DNA of 15,778 nucleotides, taken from assembly GCA_009923795.1 (NCBI GenBank), contig RFSU01000028.1:1-15778 (forward strand). Direction: 5' to 3'. This DNA is from Sphingomonadaceae bacterium. Its GTDB lineage: Bacteria; Pseudomonadota; Alphaproteobacteria; Sphingomonadales; Sphingomonadaceae. This document shows positions 7,894 through 14,871 of this stretch, piece by piece. Within the stretch, counting starts at the first letter, position 1, and each line of letters starts with the position of its first letter. The notes beneath the pieces were generated by a model, which did not search any database, was not told the DNA's origin, and saw nothing but the letters and a program-made list of their open reading frames with translations. The translations under genes were made by a program, and so were the position numbers.

Positions 7894-10656
7894 ATGCCGC
7901 AGCTCTTCCATCTTGTTCCGCAACGTCGCGCCATCATTGAGCGACGCCCCTTGTCGGAGGCGCTGTTGGCGTTGGAGGGCGACGATCAGGCTGCGTTGCG
8001 CAAGGCTTCGGTGCAATTGCTGCGTCCAGCCCTTGAGGCAGGGCGAGACGAGATTGCCCGGCGCTTGGCGCTGCGGCCGACACAGGGTCGTGAGGCGGCG
8101 GCCAGCTATGCCTTTTTGACCGATCAGATATTGCGGCTCATCTTCGACTTCACCGTAGAGCGGCTCTACCCTTTAAATAATCCGACATCGGCGGAGCGGA
8201 TATCGCTCATTGCGGTTGGCGGCTATGGCCGGGGTGAAATGGCGCCCCAGTCAGATATCGATATCGCCTTCATCTTTCCCTATAAACAGACCGGCTGGTC
8301 AGAGCAGGTTGTTGAATCCATGCTCTACACGCTGTGGGATCTGGGCCTGAAGGTTGGTCATAGCAGCCGTTCTCTTGATGAAATGGTGCGCATGGCAAAG
8401 GAGGATCTGACGATCCGAACCGCGATGCTGGAATCGCGCTATGTCTGGGGCGATGAGGCGCTTTATGATGAGGCGTCGGCCCGCTTTGCAGCCGACGTCG
8501 TGGCCGGAACGTCGCGCAGTTTCATCACCGATAAACTGGCCGAGCGCGATGCCCGGCACAAGCGCATGGGCGATAGCCGCTATGTGGTGGAACCCAATTT
8601 AAAAGAGGGCAATGGCGGCCTTCGGGATTTGCACACGCTTTTTTGGATCGGCAAATATCTTTACCGCGTCACCACTATTCCCGAGCTGGTGGACAAGGGA
8701 CTGTTGACCGACGGAGAGCTGCGCCAATTCCAAAAGGCGGAGAATTTCCTTTGGGCGGTGCGCTGCCACCTTCATCTGATTGCCAAACGTCCAGAAGAAC
8801 GGCTGACCTTTGATGTGCAGCGCGAGATTGCGGAACGGATGCGCTATAATGACCGCCCCGGCCGGTCGGCTGTTGAGCGGTTCATGCAGCATTATTTTTT
8901 AAATGCGAAAATGGTGGGCAATTTGACGGCGCTGTTCCTAGCCCATCTGGATGATACGCATGCTGCCAAGGGGCGCCGTTTCACCCTGCCAAGCCTTGCA
9001 GGCTTTCGCCGCAGCCCCAAAAAGCTCAACGGCTTTGTGCTGGACCGCGGGCGTTTGGCACTGCCGTCTGACAGTTTTTTCTCTGAAGATCCGGTGCGCC
9101 TTGTTGAGATTTTCGCGCTGGCCGATTCTCAAGGGCTGGAAATCCACCCGCAGGCAATGCGGGCGGCTGCACGCGATGCTGTTCTGATTGATGCCAAGGT
9201 GCGCAATGATCCGCGGCCCAATGCGTTGTTTCTAGATGTTCTCACATCGCCACGTGACCCAGAGACCGTTTTGCGCTGGATGAATGAGGCGACCGTCTTT
9301 GGCCGGTTTGTGCCAGATTTTGGCCGGGTCGTCGCGCAGATGCAGTTTGATATGTATCATCATTATACGGTGGACGAGCATTCGATCCGCGCCATTGGTT
9401 TGCTGTCCCGCATTGAAAAGGGTTTATTGGGGAGCGATCATCCGCTGACCACCGCCTTGTTGCGGCAACTCATTTCCCGGCGCGCGCTCTATGCGGCCGT
9501 TTTGTTGCATGACATCGCCAAGGGGCGGGGTGGCGACCATAGTGTTTTGGGGGCTGAGGTTGCACAGAAACTATGTCCTCGGCTGGGTCTCACTCCGGCG
9601 GAGACGGAGACCGTCGCTTGGTTGGTCGAACGCCATCTTTTAATGTCTGCCACGGCATTTAAGCGCGACTTGTCGGACTTTAAGACGGTGCTTGATTTTG
9701 CCGAGACGGTGCAATCACCAGAGCGACTTCGCCTGCTCCTGGCCCTCACCGTGGTGGATATTCGGGCGGTTGGCCCGGGGGTTTGGAACAGCTGGAAAAG
9801 GCAGCTGCTCACAGATTTATTTGAGTCGGCCGAAGAGGTGCTGCGCCTCGGGCATAAGCAGCGTGGTCGGGCAGACCGTGTGCGCGCCAAACAGGACACG
9901 CTTGAGGACGCGCTTGGCTGGCCCAAGACACGTTTCGCAAGCTTTGCCAAACGCTTGGCCGAACCCTATTGGGTGGCGGAGCCCGACGATGTTCTGGCCA
10001 GCAATGCCCGCCAGATTGAGGCGGCAGGCAATGCCAACCTCTCTATATCTGCCACGGTTTACCCATCGCGCGGTGCCACATTGGTGACCGTCTATGCCGC
10101 CGACCATCCGGGCCTTTTTTACCGCATCGCAGGCGGTATCCATCTGGCGGGGGGCAGCATTATCGATGCGCGTATTCACACGACCCGCGACGGCATGGCC
10201 CTTGATAATTTTCTGGTTCAGGATCCTTTGGGCCGACCCTTTGACGACCAGCGCCAGTTGCCGCGAATTGAACAAGCCATTGAAGAGGCGCTCGCTAACC
10301 GGGCGCAGCTGGTTGAAAAGCTGGCGGCGCGGCCCTTATCGCGCGCCCGGGCCGAAGCATTCGACATTGCTCCCAACATCCTCATCGATAATCGGGCCTC
10401 CAATCGATATACTGTGATCGAAGCCAATGCGCGCGATCGCCCCGCCCTTCTTTATGACCTTGCCTTTGCTCTGTTTGAGGAAAGGGTGACGATCCATTCA
10501 GCCCATATCGCAACCTATGGCGAGCGCGCGGTCGACACATTTTATGTGACCGATTTGACCAACGACAAGATTGAGAATGTCACGCGGCTGTCCGGGCTTG
10601 AAGGCCGTCTTTTGGCGGCGGCATCCGACACACGTGCGATCATTCACGCAGCCTAG
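7894..10656 (+). CDS. glnD: Bifunctional PII uridylyltransferase/uridylyl-removing enzyme GlnD
   Basis: The product is a 920-residue nitrogen sensor that uridylylates PII proteins when glutamine is low and removes UMP when it is high. The nucleotidyltransferase domain has GGYGRGEMAPQSDIDI with catalytic Asp121 and Asp123. The family segment EPNLKEGNGGLRDLHTL follows. The HD domain carries LLHDIAKGRGGDHS (His539-Asp540) for the removing activity. Two ACT domains near the C terminus (about 727-785 and 837-893, starting GATLVTVYAADHPG and RYTVIEANARDRP) bind glutamine. All key residues are intact, so both activities are expected. The ATG at 7894 is preferred over a TTG ten codons upstream, though its ribosome site (GGGCG) is weak. 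Proximity of mutS and glnD is common in alphaproteobacteria. It is divergent from the hydroxylase gene, with 85 bases between. No obvious terminator follows. Confidence 0.96.
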   Translation: MPQLFHLVPQRRAIIERRPLSEALLALEGDDQAALRKASVQLLRPALEAGRDEIARRLALRPTQGREAAASYAFLTDQILRLIFDFTVERLYPLNNPTSAERISLIAVGGYGRGEMAPQSDIDIAFIFPYKQTGWSEQVVESMLYTLWDLGLKVGHSSRSLDEMVRMAKEDLTIRTAMLESRYVWGDEALYDEASARFAADVVAGTSRSFITDKLAERDARHKRMGDSRYVVEPNLKEGNGGLRDLHTLFWIGKYLYRVTTIPELVDKGLLTDGELRQFQKAENFLWAVRCHLHLIAKRPEERLTFDVQREIAERMRYNDRPGRSAVERFMQHYFLNAKMVGNLTALFLAHLDDTHAAKGRRFTLPSLAGFRRSPKKLNGFVLDRGRLALPSDSFFSEDPVRLVEIFALADSQGLEIHPQAMRAAARDAVLIDAKVRNDPRPNALFLDVLTSPRDPETVLRWMNEATVFGRFVPDFGRVVAQMQFDMYHHYTVDEHSIRAIGLLSRIEKGLLGSDHPLTTALLRQLISRRALYAAVLLHDIAKGRGGDHSVLGAEVAQKLCPRLGLTPAETETVAWLVERHLLMSATAFKRDLSDFKTVLDFAETVQSPERLRLLLALTVVDIRAVGPGVWNSWKRQLLTDLFESAEEVLRLGHKQRGRADRVRAKQDTLEDALGWPKTRFASFAKRLAEPYWVAEPDDVLASNARQIEAAGNANLSISATVYPSRGATLVTVYAADHPGLFYRIAGGIHLAGGSIIDARIHTTRDGMALDNFLVQDPLGRPFDDQRQLPRIEQAIEEALANRAQLVEKLAARPLSRARAEAFDIAPNILIDNRASNRYTVIEANARDRPALLYDLAFALFEERVTIHSAHIATYGERAVDTFYVTDLTNDKIENVTRLSGLEGRLLAAASDTRAIIHAA

Positions 10657-10690
10657 TCTTTGTAGAACTAAAATTAGCCCTTCAGAGAGA

Positions 10691-10719
10691 TTGACGTTAA
10701 CGTAAACTCTTCCTATCCC
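10691..10719 (+). promoter_or_regulatory. Sigma70-like promoter with -35 inside a 16-bp palindrome
   Basis: TTGACG (10691-10696) and TATCCC (10714-10719) are separated by 17 bases, a good housekeeping-type spacing. The -35 box is the left end of a palindrome at 10691-10706, TTGACGTT/AACGTAAA. It contains two ACGT cores and has one mismatched pair. It lies in the 97-bp gap between glnD and the first acyl-CoA dehydrogenase gene. A regulator bound here would cover the -35 box. From memory, palindromes of this ACGT style are operators of MerR-family LiuR-type or TetR-family regulators of acyl-CoA catabolism. No regulator gene is in the window. Confidence 0.6.
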
Positions 10720-10753
10720 ACGCGTCACGAGAGGGTAAACCGGAGACTCACCC

Positions 10754-11947
10754 ATGAATCTTGAATTCAGCCCCGAAGAATTGGCCTTCCAGCAGGAAGT
10801 GCGCACCTTCATTGCAGAAAATTATCCCGCCAATTTGCGCGGCAAGCAGGATGAGGGCGATGAGCTCTCCAAGGATGATTTCCTGAGCTGGCACCGCGTC
10901 CTGTACAAAAAGGGTTGGGTCGCCCCGGCTTGGCCAGTCGACTATGGCGGCACGGGCTGGACGGCAACGCAGCGCTATATCTGGTCGGAAGAAACCGCTC
11001 GGGCTGATTGCATTCGTCTGATGCCCTTTGGCCTGACCATGGTTGGCCCGGTGATCTACACATTTGGCACGCCTGAGCAGAAGGCCAAGTTTCTGCCCCG
11101 CATTTTGTCGGGTGAGGATTGGTGGTGTCAGGGCTATTCCGAACCCGGTTCGGGCTCTGACCTTGCGTCGTTGCGCACCCGCGCGATCCGTGATGGGGAT
11201 GATTATGTCGTCAATGGTCAAAAGACCTGGACGACCATGGCCCAGCATGCCGATTGGGGCTTCTTCCTTGTGCGCACCAATACGGATGCCAAGCAGCAGG
11301 AAGGCATTAGTTTCCTTCTGATCGACATGAAGTCGCCGGGCGTGACGGTGCGTCCGATCATCACCTTGGGTGGTGAGCATGAAGTGAACGAAGTGTGGCT
11401 GGAGGACGTGCGCGTTCCGGTCGAAAACCGTGTCTATGAAGAAGATAAGGGCTGGACCTGTGCCAAGTTCCTCCTCGCGCATGAGCGCACGGGGATTGCC
11501 GGCGTGGCGGCGTCCAAGCGTGGCGTTGAAAAGATCAAGTCAATTGCGCTGAGCGAAACCGATGGGGATCGCCCCTTGCTGTTGAACCCGTTCTTTCGCC
11601 GCAAGGTGGCAGAATTGGAAATGGATCTGACCGCGCTTGAATTCACCGAATTGCGCACCTTGGCCGGCGAAGCGGCCGGTAAGGGTCCGGGGCCGGAATC
11701 GAGCTTGCTCAAGATTAAGGGTTCTGAAATTCAGCAGCGCATCACCGAACTCGCGCTGGAAGCGGCGGGCCATTATGGCGCGCCTTATTTCCGCGGCTTT
11801 GGCGAAGGTGATAATGAACACCCGATTGGTCCGGAATACGCAAATCGCGCTGCACCAACCTATTTCAACACCCGCAAGACGACCATCTATGGCGGGTCGA
11901 ATGAAATTCAGCGCAACATCATCGCCAAGATGGTGCTGGGGCTCTGA
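10754..11947 (+). CDS. Acyl-CoA dehydrogenase family protein, likely catalytic subunit of a heteromeric enzyme
   Basis: The product is a 397-residue FAD-dependent dehydrogenase that would introduce an alpha-beta double bond into an acyl-CoA. Visible are the N-terminal helical domain, the flavin/substrate loop YSEPGSGSDLASLRT (Glu130-Asp136), KTWTTMAQHADW, and a C-terminal IYGGSNEIQRNII helix. At the classical MCAD-type catalytic position the residue is Gly (Tyr379-Gly380-Gly381). A Glu is present at the alternative isovaleryl/long-chain-type position, LAHERTGIAG, Glu244. The Arg...QFG motif usual in single-gene dehydrogenases is not recognisable here. It does occur in the next gene, which suggests an obligate partnership. 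GGAGA lies seven bases before the start. Two stop codons follow in frame (TGA TAA). The acyl substrate cannot be told from sequence. Confidence 0.88.
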   Translation: MNLEFSPEELAFQQEVRTFIAENYPANLRGKQDEGDELSKDDFLSWHRVLYKKGWVAPAWPVDYGGTGWTATQRYIWSEETARADCIRLMPFGLTMVGPVIYTFGTPEQKAKFLPRILSGEDWWCQGYSEPGSGSDLASLRTRAIRDGDDYVVNGQKTWTTMAQHADWGFFLVRTNTDAKQQEGISFLLIDMKSPGVTVRPIITLGGEHEVNEVWLEDVRVPVENRVYEEDKGWTCAKFLLAHERTGIAGVAASKRGVEKIKSIALSETDGDRPLLLNPFFRRKVAELEMDLTALEFTELRTLAGEAAGKGPGPESSLLKIKGSEIQQRITELALEAAGHYGAPYFRGFGEGDNEHPIGPEYANRAAPTYFNTRKTTIYGGSNEIQRNIIAKMVLGL

Positions 11948-11965
11948 TAAGCTGAACCAGAACGG

Positions 11966-12003
11966 GGGTGCGCGGCTGCCGAGCGGCAGCGCACCCGCCT
12001 TTT
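11966..12003 (+). terminator. GC-rich hairpin between the two acyl-CoA dehydrogenase genes
   Basis: A stem is formed by GGGTGC (11966-11971) with GCACCC (11991-11996) and GCTGCC (11975-11980) with GGCAGC (11985-11990). The loop is GAGC and there is a three-base bulge on the left arm. GCC and only four T residues follow (12000-12003). It lies 19 bases past the stop of the first dehydrogenase gene. With such a short T-tract it may be a partial terminator, or a hairpin that sets the relative amounts of the two subunits by protecting the upstream message, more likely than a full stop. Confidence 0.5.
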
Positions 12004-12044
12004 GAAGGAACCGGCCCGGCGATGTGCTGGGGAGAGGACATAAG

Positions 12045-13178
12045 ATGGATTTCAACTACACCGACACGCAGGACATGCTGCGCGATACGCTCGCCCGTTT
12101 CCTTGCTGACACCTATGATTTTGAAACGCGCAAAAAGATGATCGCCAGCGCTGATGGCCGCGATCCTGGCATTTGGCGCGCGCTTGCAACAGAGCTGGGC
12201 ATTTTGTCCGCACCTTTTTCCGAAGAGCAGGGCGGCCTTGGCGGCGGCGCTTTGGAAAACATGATCATGATGGAAGAATTGGGCAAGGTCATTGCGATTG
12301 AGCCTTATCTTCAGACCGTCGTGATTGGCGGCGGTGCCTTGAAAGCAGCAGGCGGCGCGCTTGCTGATGCCGTCATCCCCGAAATTATTGGCGGCAATGT
12401 GATCATCGGCTTTGCCTATGCCGAACCGCAGGGGCGCTATGACCTCGCCAATCTGACAACCACGGCGAAGAAGGAAGGGGCCGGCTTTGTGCTCAATGGG
12501 CATAAGGCGGTTGTCTATGCAGCCCCTTGGGCCACGCATCTGCTCGTCACCGCCCGCACGGGCGGCGGTCAGCGCGAGCGCAATGGCGCTGAGCTGTTCT
12601 TGATCGACGCCAATCTGCCCGGCATCACGCGTCGGGATTATCCGACGGTGGATGGCTTTAGTGCCTCGGAAATCTATTTTGAGAATGTCTCCATTCCAGC
12701 GGACGCGCATTTGCCCGGTGGCATCGATTTGATTGAGCAGATCGTTGATGAAGCGACGATGGCCGTGTGCGCCGAAGCGTGCGGCGTAACGCGCAAGCTG
12801 CATGAAGGCACGCTCGATTATTCAAAGCAGCGGCAGCAATTTGGTCAGCCCATTGGTCGCTTTCAGGTGCTCCAGCACCGCATGGCGGACATGTTCCTTG
12901 AGGCCGAACAGATTATGTCGATGACCCTGATGGGCACGCTTCGGCTCGACCTGCCCGCCGATGAACGCAAAGCCGCGGTGAGCCTTGCTAAGGCGAAGGT
13001 TGCCCGGTCGGCAAATTTTGTCGGACAAAATGCCGTGCAAACCCATGGCGGTATTGGTATCACGCAAGAATTGGCAATTGGCCATTATTTCAAGCGCGCA
13101 ACCATGATTGAGGGGCAGTTCGGTTCGGCGGACTGGCATCTGGATCGGTTTGAACAGCTGACCTATCCAAAGGGCTAA
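12045..13178 (+). CDS. Acyl-CoA dehydrogenase family protein, likely non-catalytic partner subunit
   Basis: The product is a 377-residue acyl-CoA dehydrogenase-fold protein. It keeps KQRQQFGQPIGRFQ (Gln265-Phe266-Gly267) and VQTHGGIGIT (Gln332-Gly336), which in the family contact FAD from across the dimer interface. The usual EPGAGSD loop is altered to EPQGRYD (127-133). By register, the MCAD-type catalytic Glu position is Phe359 (QFGSADWH) and the helix-G position is Ala237 (DEATMAVC). Neither classical catalytic Glu is therefore present. This fits the beta-type partner in alpha2-beta2 dehydrogenases such as mycobacterial ChsE1-ChsE2, where the flavin is shared at the interface. GGAGAGG lies seven bases before the chosen start at 12045. 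An ATG seven codons upstream lacks this spacing. The next gene follows after nine bases. Confidence 0.86.
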   Translation: MDFNYTDTQDMLRDTLARFLADTYDFETRKKMIASADGRDPGIWRALATELGILSAPFSEEQGGLGGGALENMIMMEELGKVIAIEPYLQTVVIGGGALKAAGGALADAVIPEIIGGNVIIGFAYAEPQGRYDLANLTTTAKKEGAGFVLNGHKAVVYAAPWATHLLVTARTGGGQRERNGAELFLIDANLPGITRRDYPTVDGFSASEIYFENVSIPADAHLPGGIDLIEQIVDEATMAVCAEACGVTRKLHEGTLDYSKQRQQFGQPIGRFQVLQHRMADMFLEAEQIMSMTLMGTLRLDLPADERKAAVSLAKAKVARSANFVGQNAVQTHGGIGITQELAIGHYFKRATMIEGQFGSADWHLDRFEQLTYPKG

Positions 13179-13187
13179 AATAGTTTC

Positions 13188-13706
13188 ATGATCACCTATC
13201 GAGCGCCGCGGCGAGACGAGGCCGCGGCACTCGTGGCTTTGGGCCGCAATACTTTTGTCGAAACCTTTGGCCATCTCTATGCGCCAGAGGACCTCAGCTA
13301 TTTTCTGCGCACCAGCTATGATGAGCGCGCGGTCGCCGCCCAATTGTCGAGCGACCGTTTTGTCATGCGTGTGGCCGAAGAGGCAGGCGAGCTGATTGGC
13401 TTTTGCAAAATGGGCCTCGACATGACGCTCGATTATGATTCTGGATCCCATCGCGCGATTGAACTGAAGCAGCTTTATGTTTTTGGCACCTATCATGGGT
13501 CTGGCGTGGGGCAGACGTTGATGGATTGGGCCATATCAGAGGCCAGGGCGCGTCAAGCGGATGAGATTGTTCTGTCGGTTTGGTCCGGAAATGCCAAGGG
13601 ACACCGATTCTATCAGCGAAATGGCTTTCGCTGGGTCGGCGACACCTATTTCATGGTCGGCAATCACCGCGATGATGAATATCTATATATGCGGCCAATG
13701 CGCTGA
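13188..13706 (+). CDS. GNAT-family N-acetyltransferase
   Basis: The product is a 172-residue acetyl-CoA-dependent N-acetyltransferase of unknown substrate. The GNAT fold is shown by the beta4/alpha3 segment ELKQLYVFGTYHGSGVGQ, with the acetyl-CoA pyrophosphate loop HGSGVG (103-108), and by the FYQRNGF motif (141-147) near the C terminus. The N-terminal NTFVETFGHLYAPEDLSYFL stretch resembles PaiA-type polyamine acetyltransferases, but that is too weak to assign a substrate. The gene starts nine bases after the second dehydrogenase stop. AAAGGG within the end of that gene is the only ribosome-site candidate, and its spacing is long. Co-transcription with the dehydrogenases is likely. A functional link is unproven. 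Confidence 0.85.
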   Translation: MITYRAPRRDEAAALVALGRNTFVETFGHLYAPEDLSYFLRTSYDERAVAAQLSSDRFVMRVAEEAGELIGFCKMGLDMTLDYDSGSHRAIELKQLYVFGTYHGSGVGQTLMDWAISEARARQADEIVLSVWSGNAKGHRFYQRNGFRWVGDTYFMVGNHRDDEYLYMRPMR

Positions 13707-13723
13707 TTTTCTTTGTGAATGTC

Positions 13724-13800
13724 ATTGTGCACATAGGTTAATGCTGCACCGCACAAAAAATCCTTGAAATTGGCTTCGGCTCCCCTTATTGTGCACCGCA
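13724..13800 (+). promoter_or_regulatory. Phasin promoter with repeated TGC/GCA operator-like elements
   Basis: TTGAAA (13764-13769) and TATTGT (13787-13792), separated by 17 bases, make a good sigma70-like promoter. The nonamer TGCACCGCA occurs twice (13745-13753 and 13792-13800). ATTGTGCAC also occurs twice (13724-13732 and 13788-13796). The downstream copies overlap the -10 box and expected start point. TGC-N3-GCA is the style of site bound by PhaR, the PHA-responsive repressor of phasin genes in Paracoccus and Rhodobacter. PhaR control is inferred; no phaR is in the window. Confidence 0.6.
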
Positions 13801-13822
13801 ACATAAGCGTGAGATGCTCATC

Positions 13823-14401
13823 ATGAGTGAAGCTGCAAAATCAAAAACAAAAGCAAAGCGTAAGGCGACCTCCCCGACGCCTGCAAAATTTGGTGAAACC
13901 AATTTAATCGCGGCTCCTGCTGCGGATGAAAGGATTGTGACGATGACCAAAGACACAGTGACACCCGCCCTTGCAGATATTGGTGCAAAGGCTGCAGAGA
14001 TGCTGAAAGACGCAACGACCAAAGCAAAGGCAGCCTTTGAAAAGACAGGCACTTTGACCAAGGATGCGGCCGAGTTTCACAAGGCCAATCTGGAAGCCGT
14101 TGTTGAATCGGGCAAGCTTGCCGCCAAAAGCATGCAAGACGTTGCCACGCACAGCGCCGAAATTGGCAAGAAGCGTTGGGAAGACGCAACCGCGCACGCC
14201 AAGGCTTTGGCTGCCGTGAAATCGCCCACAGATTTCATGTCGGCTCAGTCAGAGTATCTGCGCGCGCAGTTTGACGCGACAATTGCCGATTTCTCAAAAT
14301 CGACGGAATTTTATCTGAAGCTTGCAGGTGAAATCGCCCAGCCGGTTCAGAACCGCTATGCCGCGGCCGCCGATAAGGTGAAGTCGCAGTTCGCGGCCTA
14401 A
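13823..14401 (+). CDS. Phasin family protein (PHA granule-associated)
   Basis: The product is a 192-residue, largely helical amphipathic protein of the phasin_2/TIGR01841 type. Such proteins coat polyhydroxyalkanoate granules and control their size and number. The body, from about residue 45, is rich in Ala, Lys and Glu heptads and ends with the family-typical AQSEYLRAQFDATI, LKLAGEIAQPVQNRY and AAADKVKSQF. The first 40 residues are a separate basic, Pro/Ala-rich tail beginning MSEAAKSKTKAKRK. The start is uncertain. ATGs at 13814 and 13823 have only weak sites. An internal ATG at 13943 has AAGGA with ideal eight-base spacing and would give a 152-residue form lacking the basic tail. The gene has its own promoter with repeated TGC/GCA elements and a strong terminator, so it is probably monocistronic. 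Confidence 0.88.
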   Translation: MSEAAKSKTKAKRKATSPTPAKFGETNLIAAPAADERIVTMTKDTVTPALADIGAKAAEMLKDATTKAKAAFEKTGTLTKDAAEFHKANLEAVVESGKLAAKSMQDVATHSAEIGKKRWEDATAHAKALAAVKSPTDFMSAQSEYLRAQFDATIADFSKSTEFYLKLAGEIAQPVQNRYAAAADKVKSQFAA

Positions 14402-14420
14402 TTGCCAGAGCAACACTTCG

Positions 14421-14458
14421 AAAAGGGGCCGTCCGAAATGTCGGGCGGCCCCTTTTTT
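14421..14458 (+). terminator. Strong rho-independent terminator after the phasin gene
   Basis: A 12-bp stem pairs 14425-14436 with 14441-14452 (GGGGCCGTCCGA against TCGGGCGGCCCC, one G-U pair) around an AATG loop. Six T residues follow (14453-14458). Four A residues precede the stem, so it could also work on the opposite strand. It lies 19 bases past the phasin stop and separates phasin from clpS transcription. Confidence 0.92.
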
Positions 14459-14482
14459 ATGTGCCGCCCGCACAGGCTCTGC

Positions 14483-14510
14483 TTGCCCTTAGTCTCCAAA
14501 ATCCTATATC
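14483..14510 (+). promoter_or_regulatory. Candidate clpS promoter
   Basis: TTGCCC (14483-14488) and TATATC (14505-14510) with a 16-base spacer lie just after the phasin terminator. A start near 14517 would leave a leader of about 17 bases before the chosen clpS ATG. The match to consensus is moderate. Confidence 0.4.
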
Positions 14511-14533
14511 CTCTGACAGTTATGCGGATCACA

Positions 14534-14866
14534 ATGTCAGATAGCCCCGGCAAGGACGGCACGGGAACGGGAACCGGCCTTGGCGTCGCGACCAAGACGC
14601 GTGACAAGACCAAAAAACCGCAGCCCTATCGCGTCCTCATGCTCAATGATGATTATACGCCGATGGAATTCGTCATCCACGCGCTGCAACGTTTTTTCAA
14701 AATGGATTTGGAACAGGCAACGCGCGTGATGCTGCACGTCCACCAAAAGGGTGTCGGGGTGTGCGGCACCTTCACCTATGAAGTGGCCGAAACCAAAGTG
14801 AACCAGGTGATTGATTATGCCCGGCAGAATCAACACCCGCTGCAATGCACGATGGAAAAGGCCTAA
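14534..14866 (+). CDS. clpS: ATP-dependent Clp protease adaptor ClpS
   Basis: The product is a 110-residue cytoplasmic adaptor that binds proteins with destabilising N-terminal residues (N-end rule) and delivers them to ClpA/ClpP. The substrate pocket is intact: VLMLNDDYTPMEF with Asn38, Asp39, Asp40 and Met44, and LHVHQKG with His70, matching E. coli Asn34, Asp35, Asp36, Met40 and His66. CGTFTYEVAETKVNQV and the HPLQCTMEKA ending are typical. The unstructured N-terminal tail, needed in E. coli for hand-over to ClpA, is Gly/Thr-rich here (GTGTGTGLG). The start at 14534 is preferred because it gives the usual family length and has CGGA five bases upstream. An ATG at 14522 is possible. clpA is not adjacent downstream, where a convergent esterase gene ends five bases away. 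Confidence 0.95.
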   Translation: MSDSPGKDGTGTGTGLGVATKTRDKTKKPQPYRVLMLNDDYTPMEFVIHALQRFFKMDLEQATRVMLHVHQKGVGVCGTFTYEVAETKVNQVIDYARQNQHPLQCTMEKA

Positions 14867-14871
14867 CGCCT

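Noticed and set aside
10748..11482. Long open frame on the minus strand opposite the first acyl-CoA dehydrogenase gene (244 codons)
   Set aside because: The sense frame is a clear dehydrogenase with full motifs. The antisense product shows no recognisable domain, and such frames are a by-product of high-GC codon bias.
11919..12803. Minus-strand open frame (294 codons) across the intergenic hairpin and the second dehydrogenase gene
   Set aside because: It is antisense to a well-supported coding gene, lacks domain signatures and would cross the hairpin.
13110..13127. Ile-Glu-Gly in the second dehydrogenase as a classical catalytic Glu-Gly
   Set aside because: Aligned in register with the QFG-x-A-x-W-H helix, the Glu falls three residues before the catalytic position, which is Phe359. 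A full alignment should confirm this.
12822..13496. Minus-strand open frame (224 codons) spanning the end of the second dehydrogenase and the acetyltransferase
   Set aside because: It covers parts of two unrelated sense genes and has no family resemblance.
13814..13822. Phasin start at the ATG at 13814
   Set aside because: It has no usable ribosome site and would leave only about 15 bases of leader. The ATG at 13823 is slightly better, and the internal ATG at 13943 is better still.
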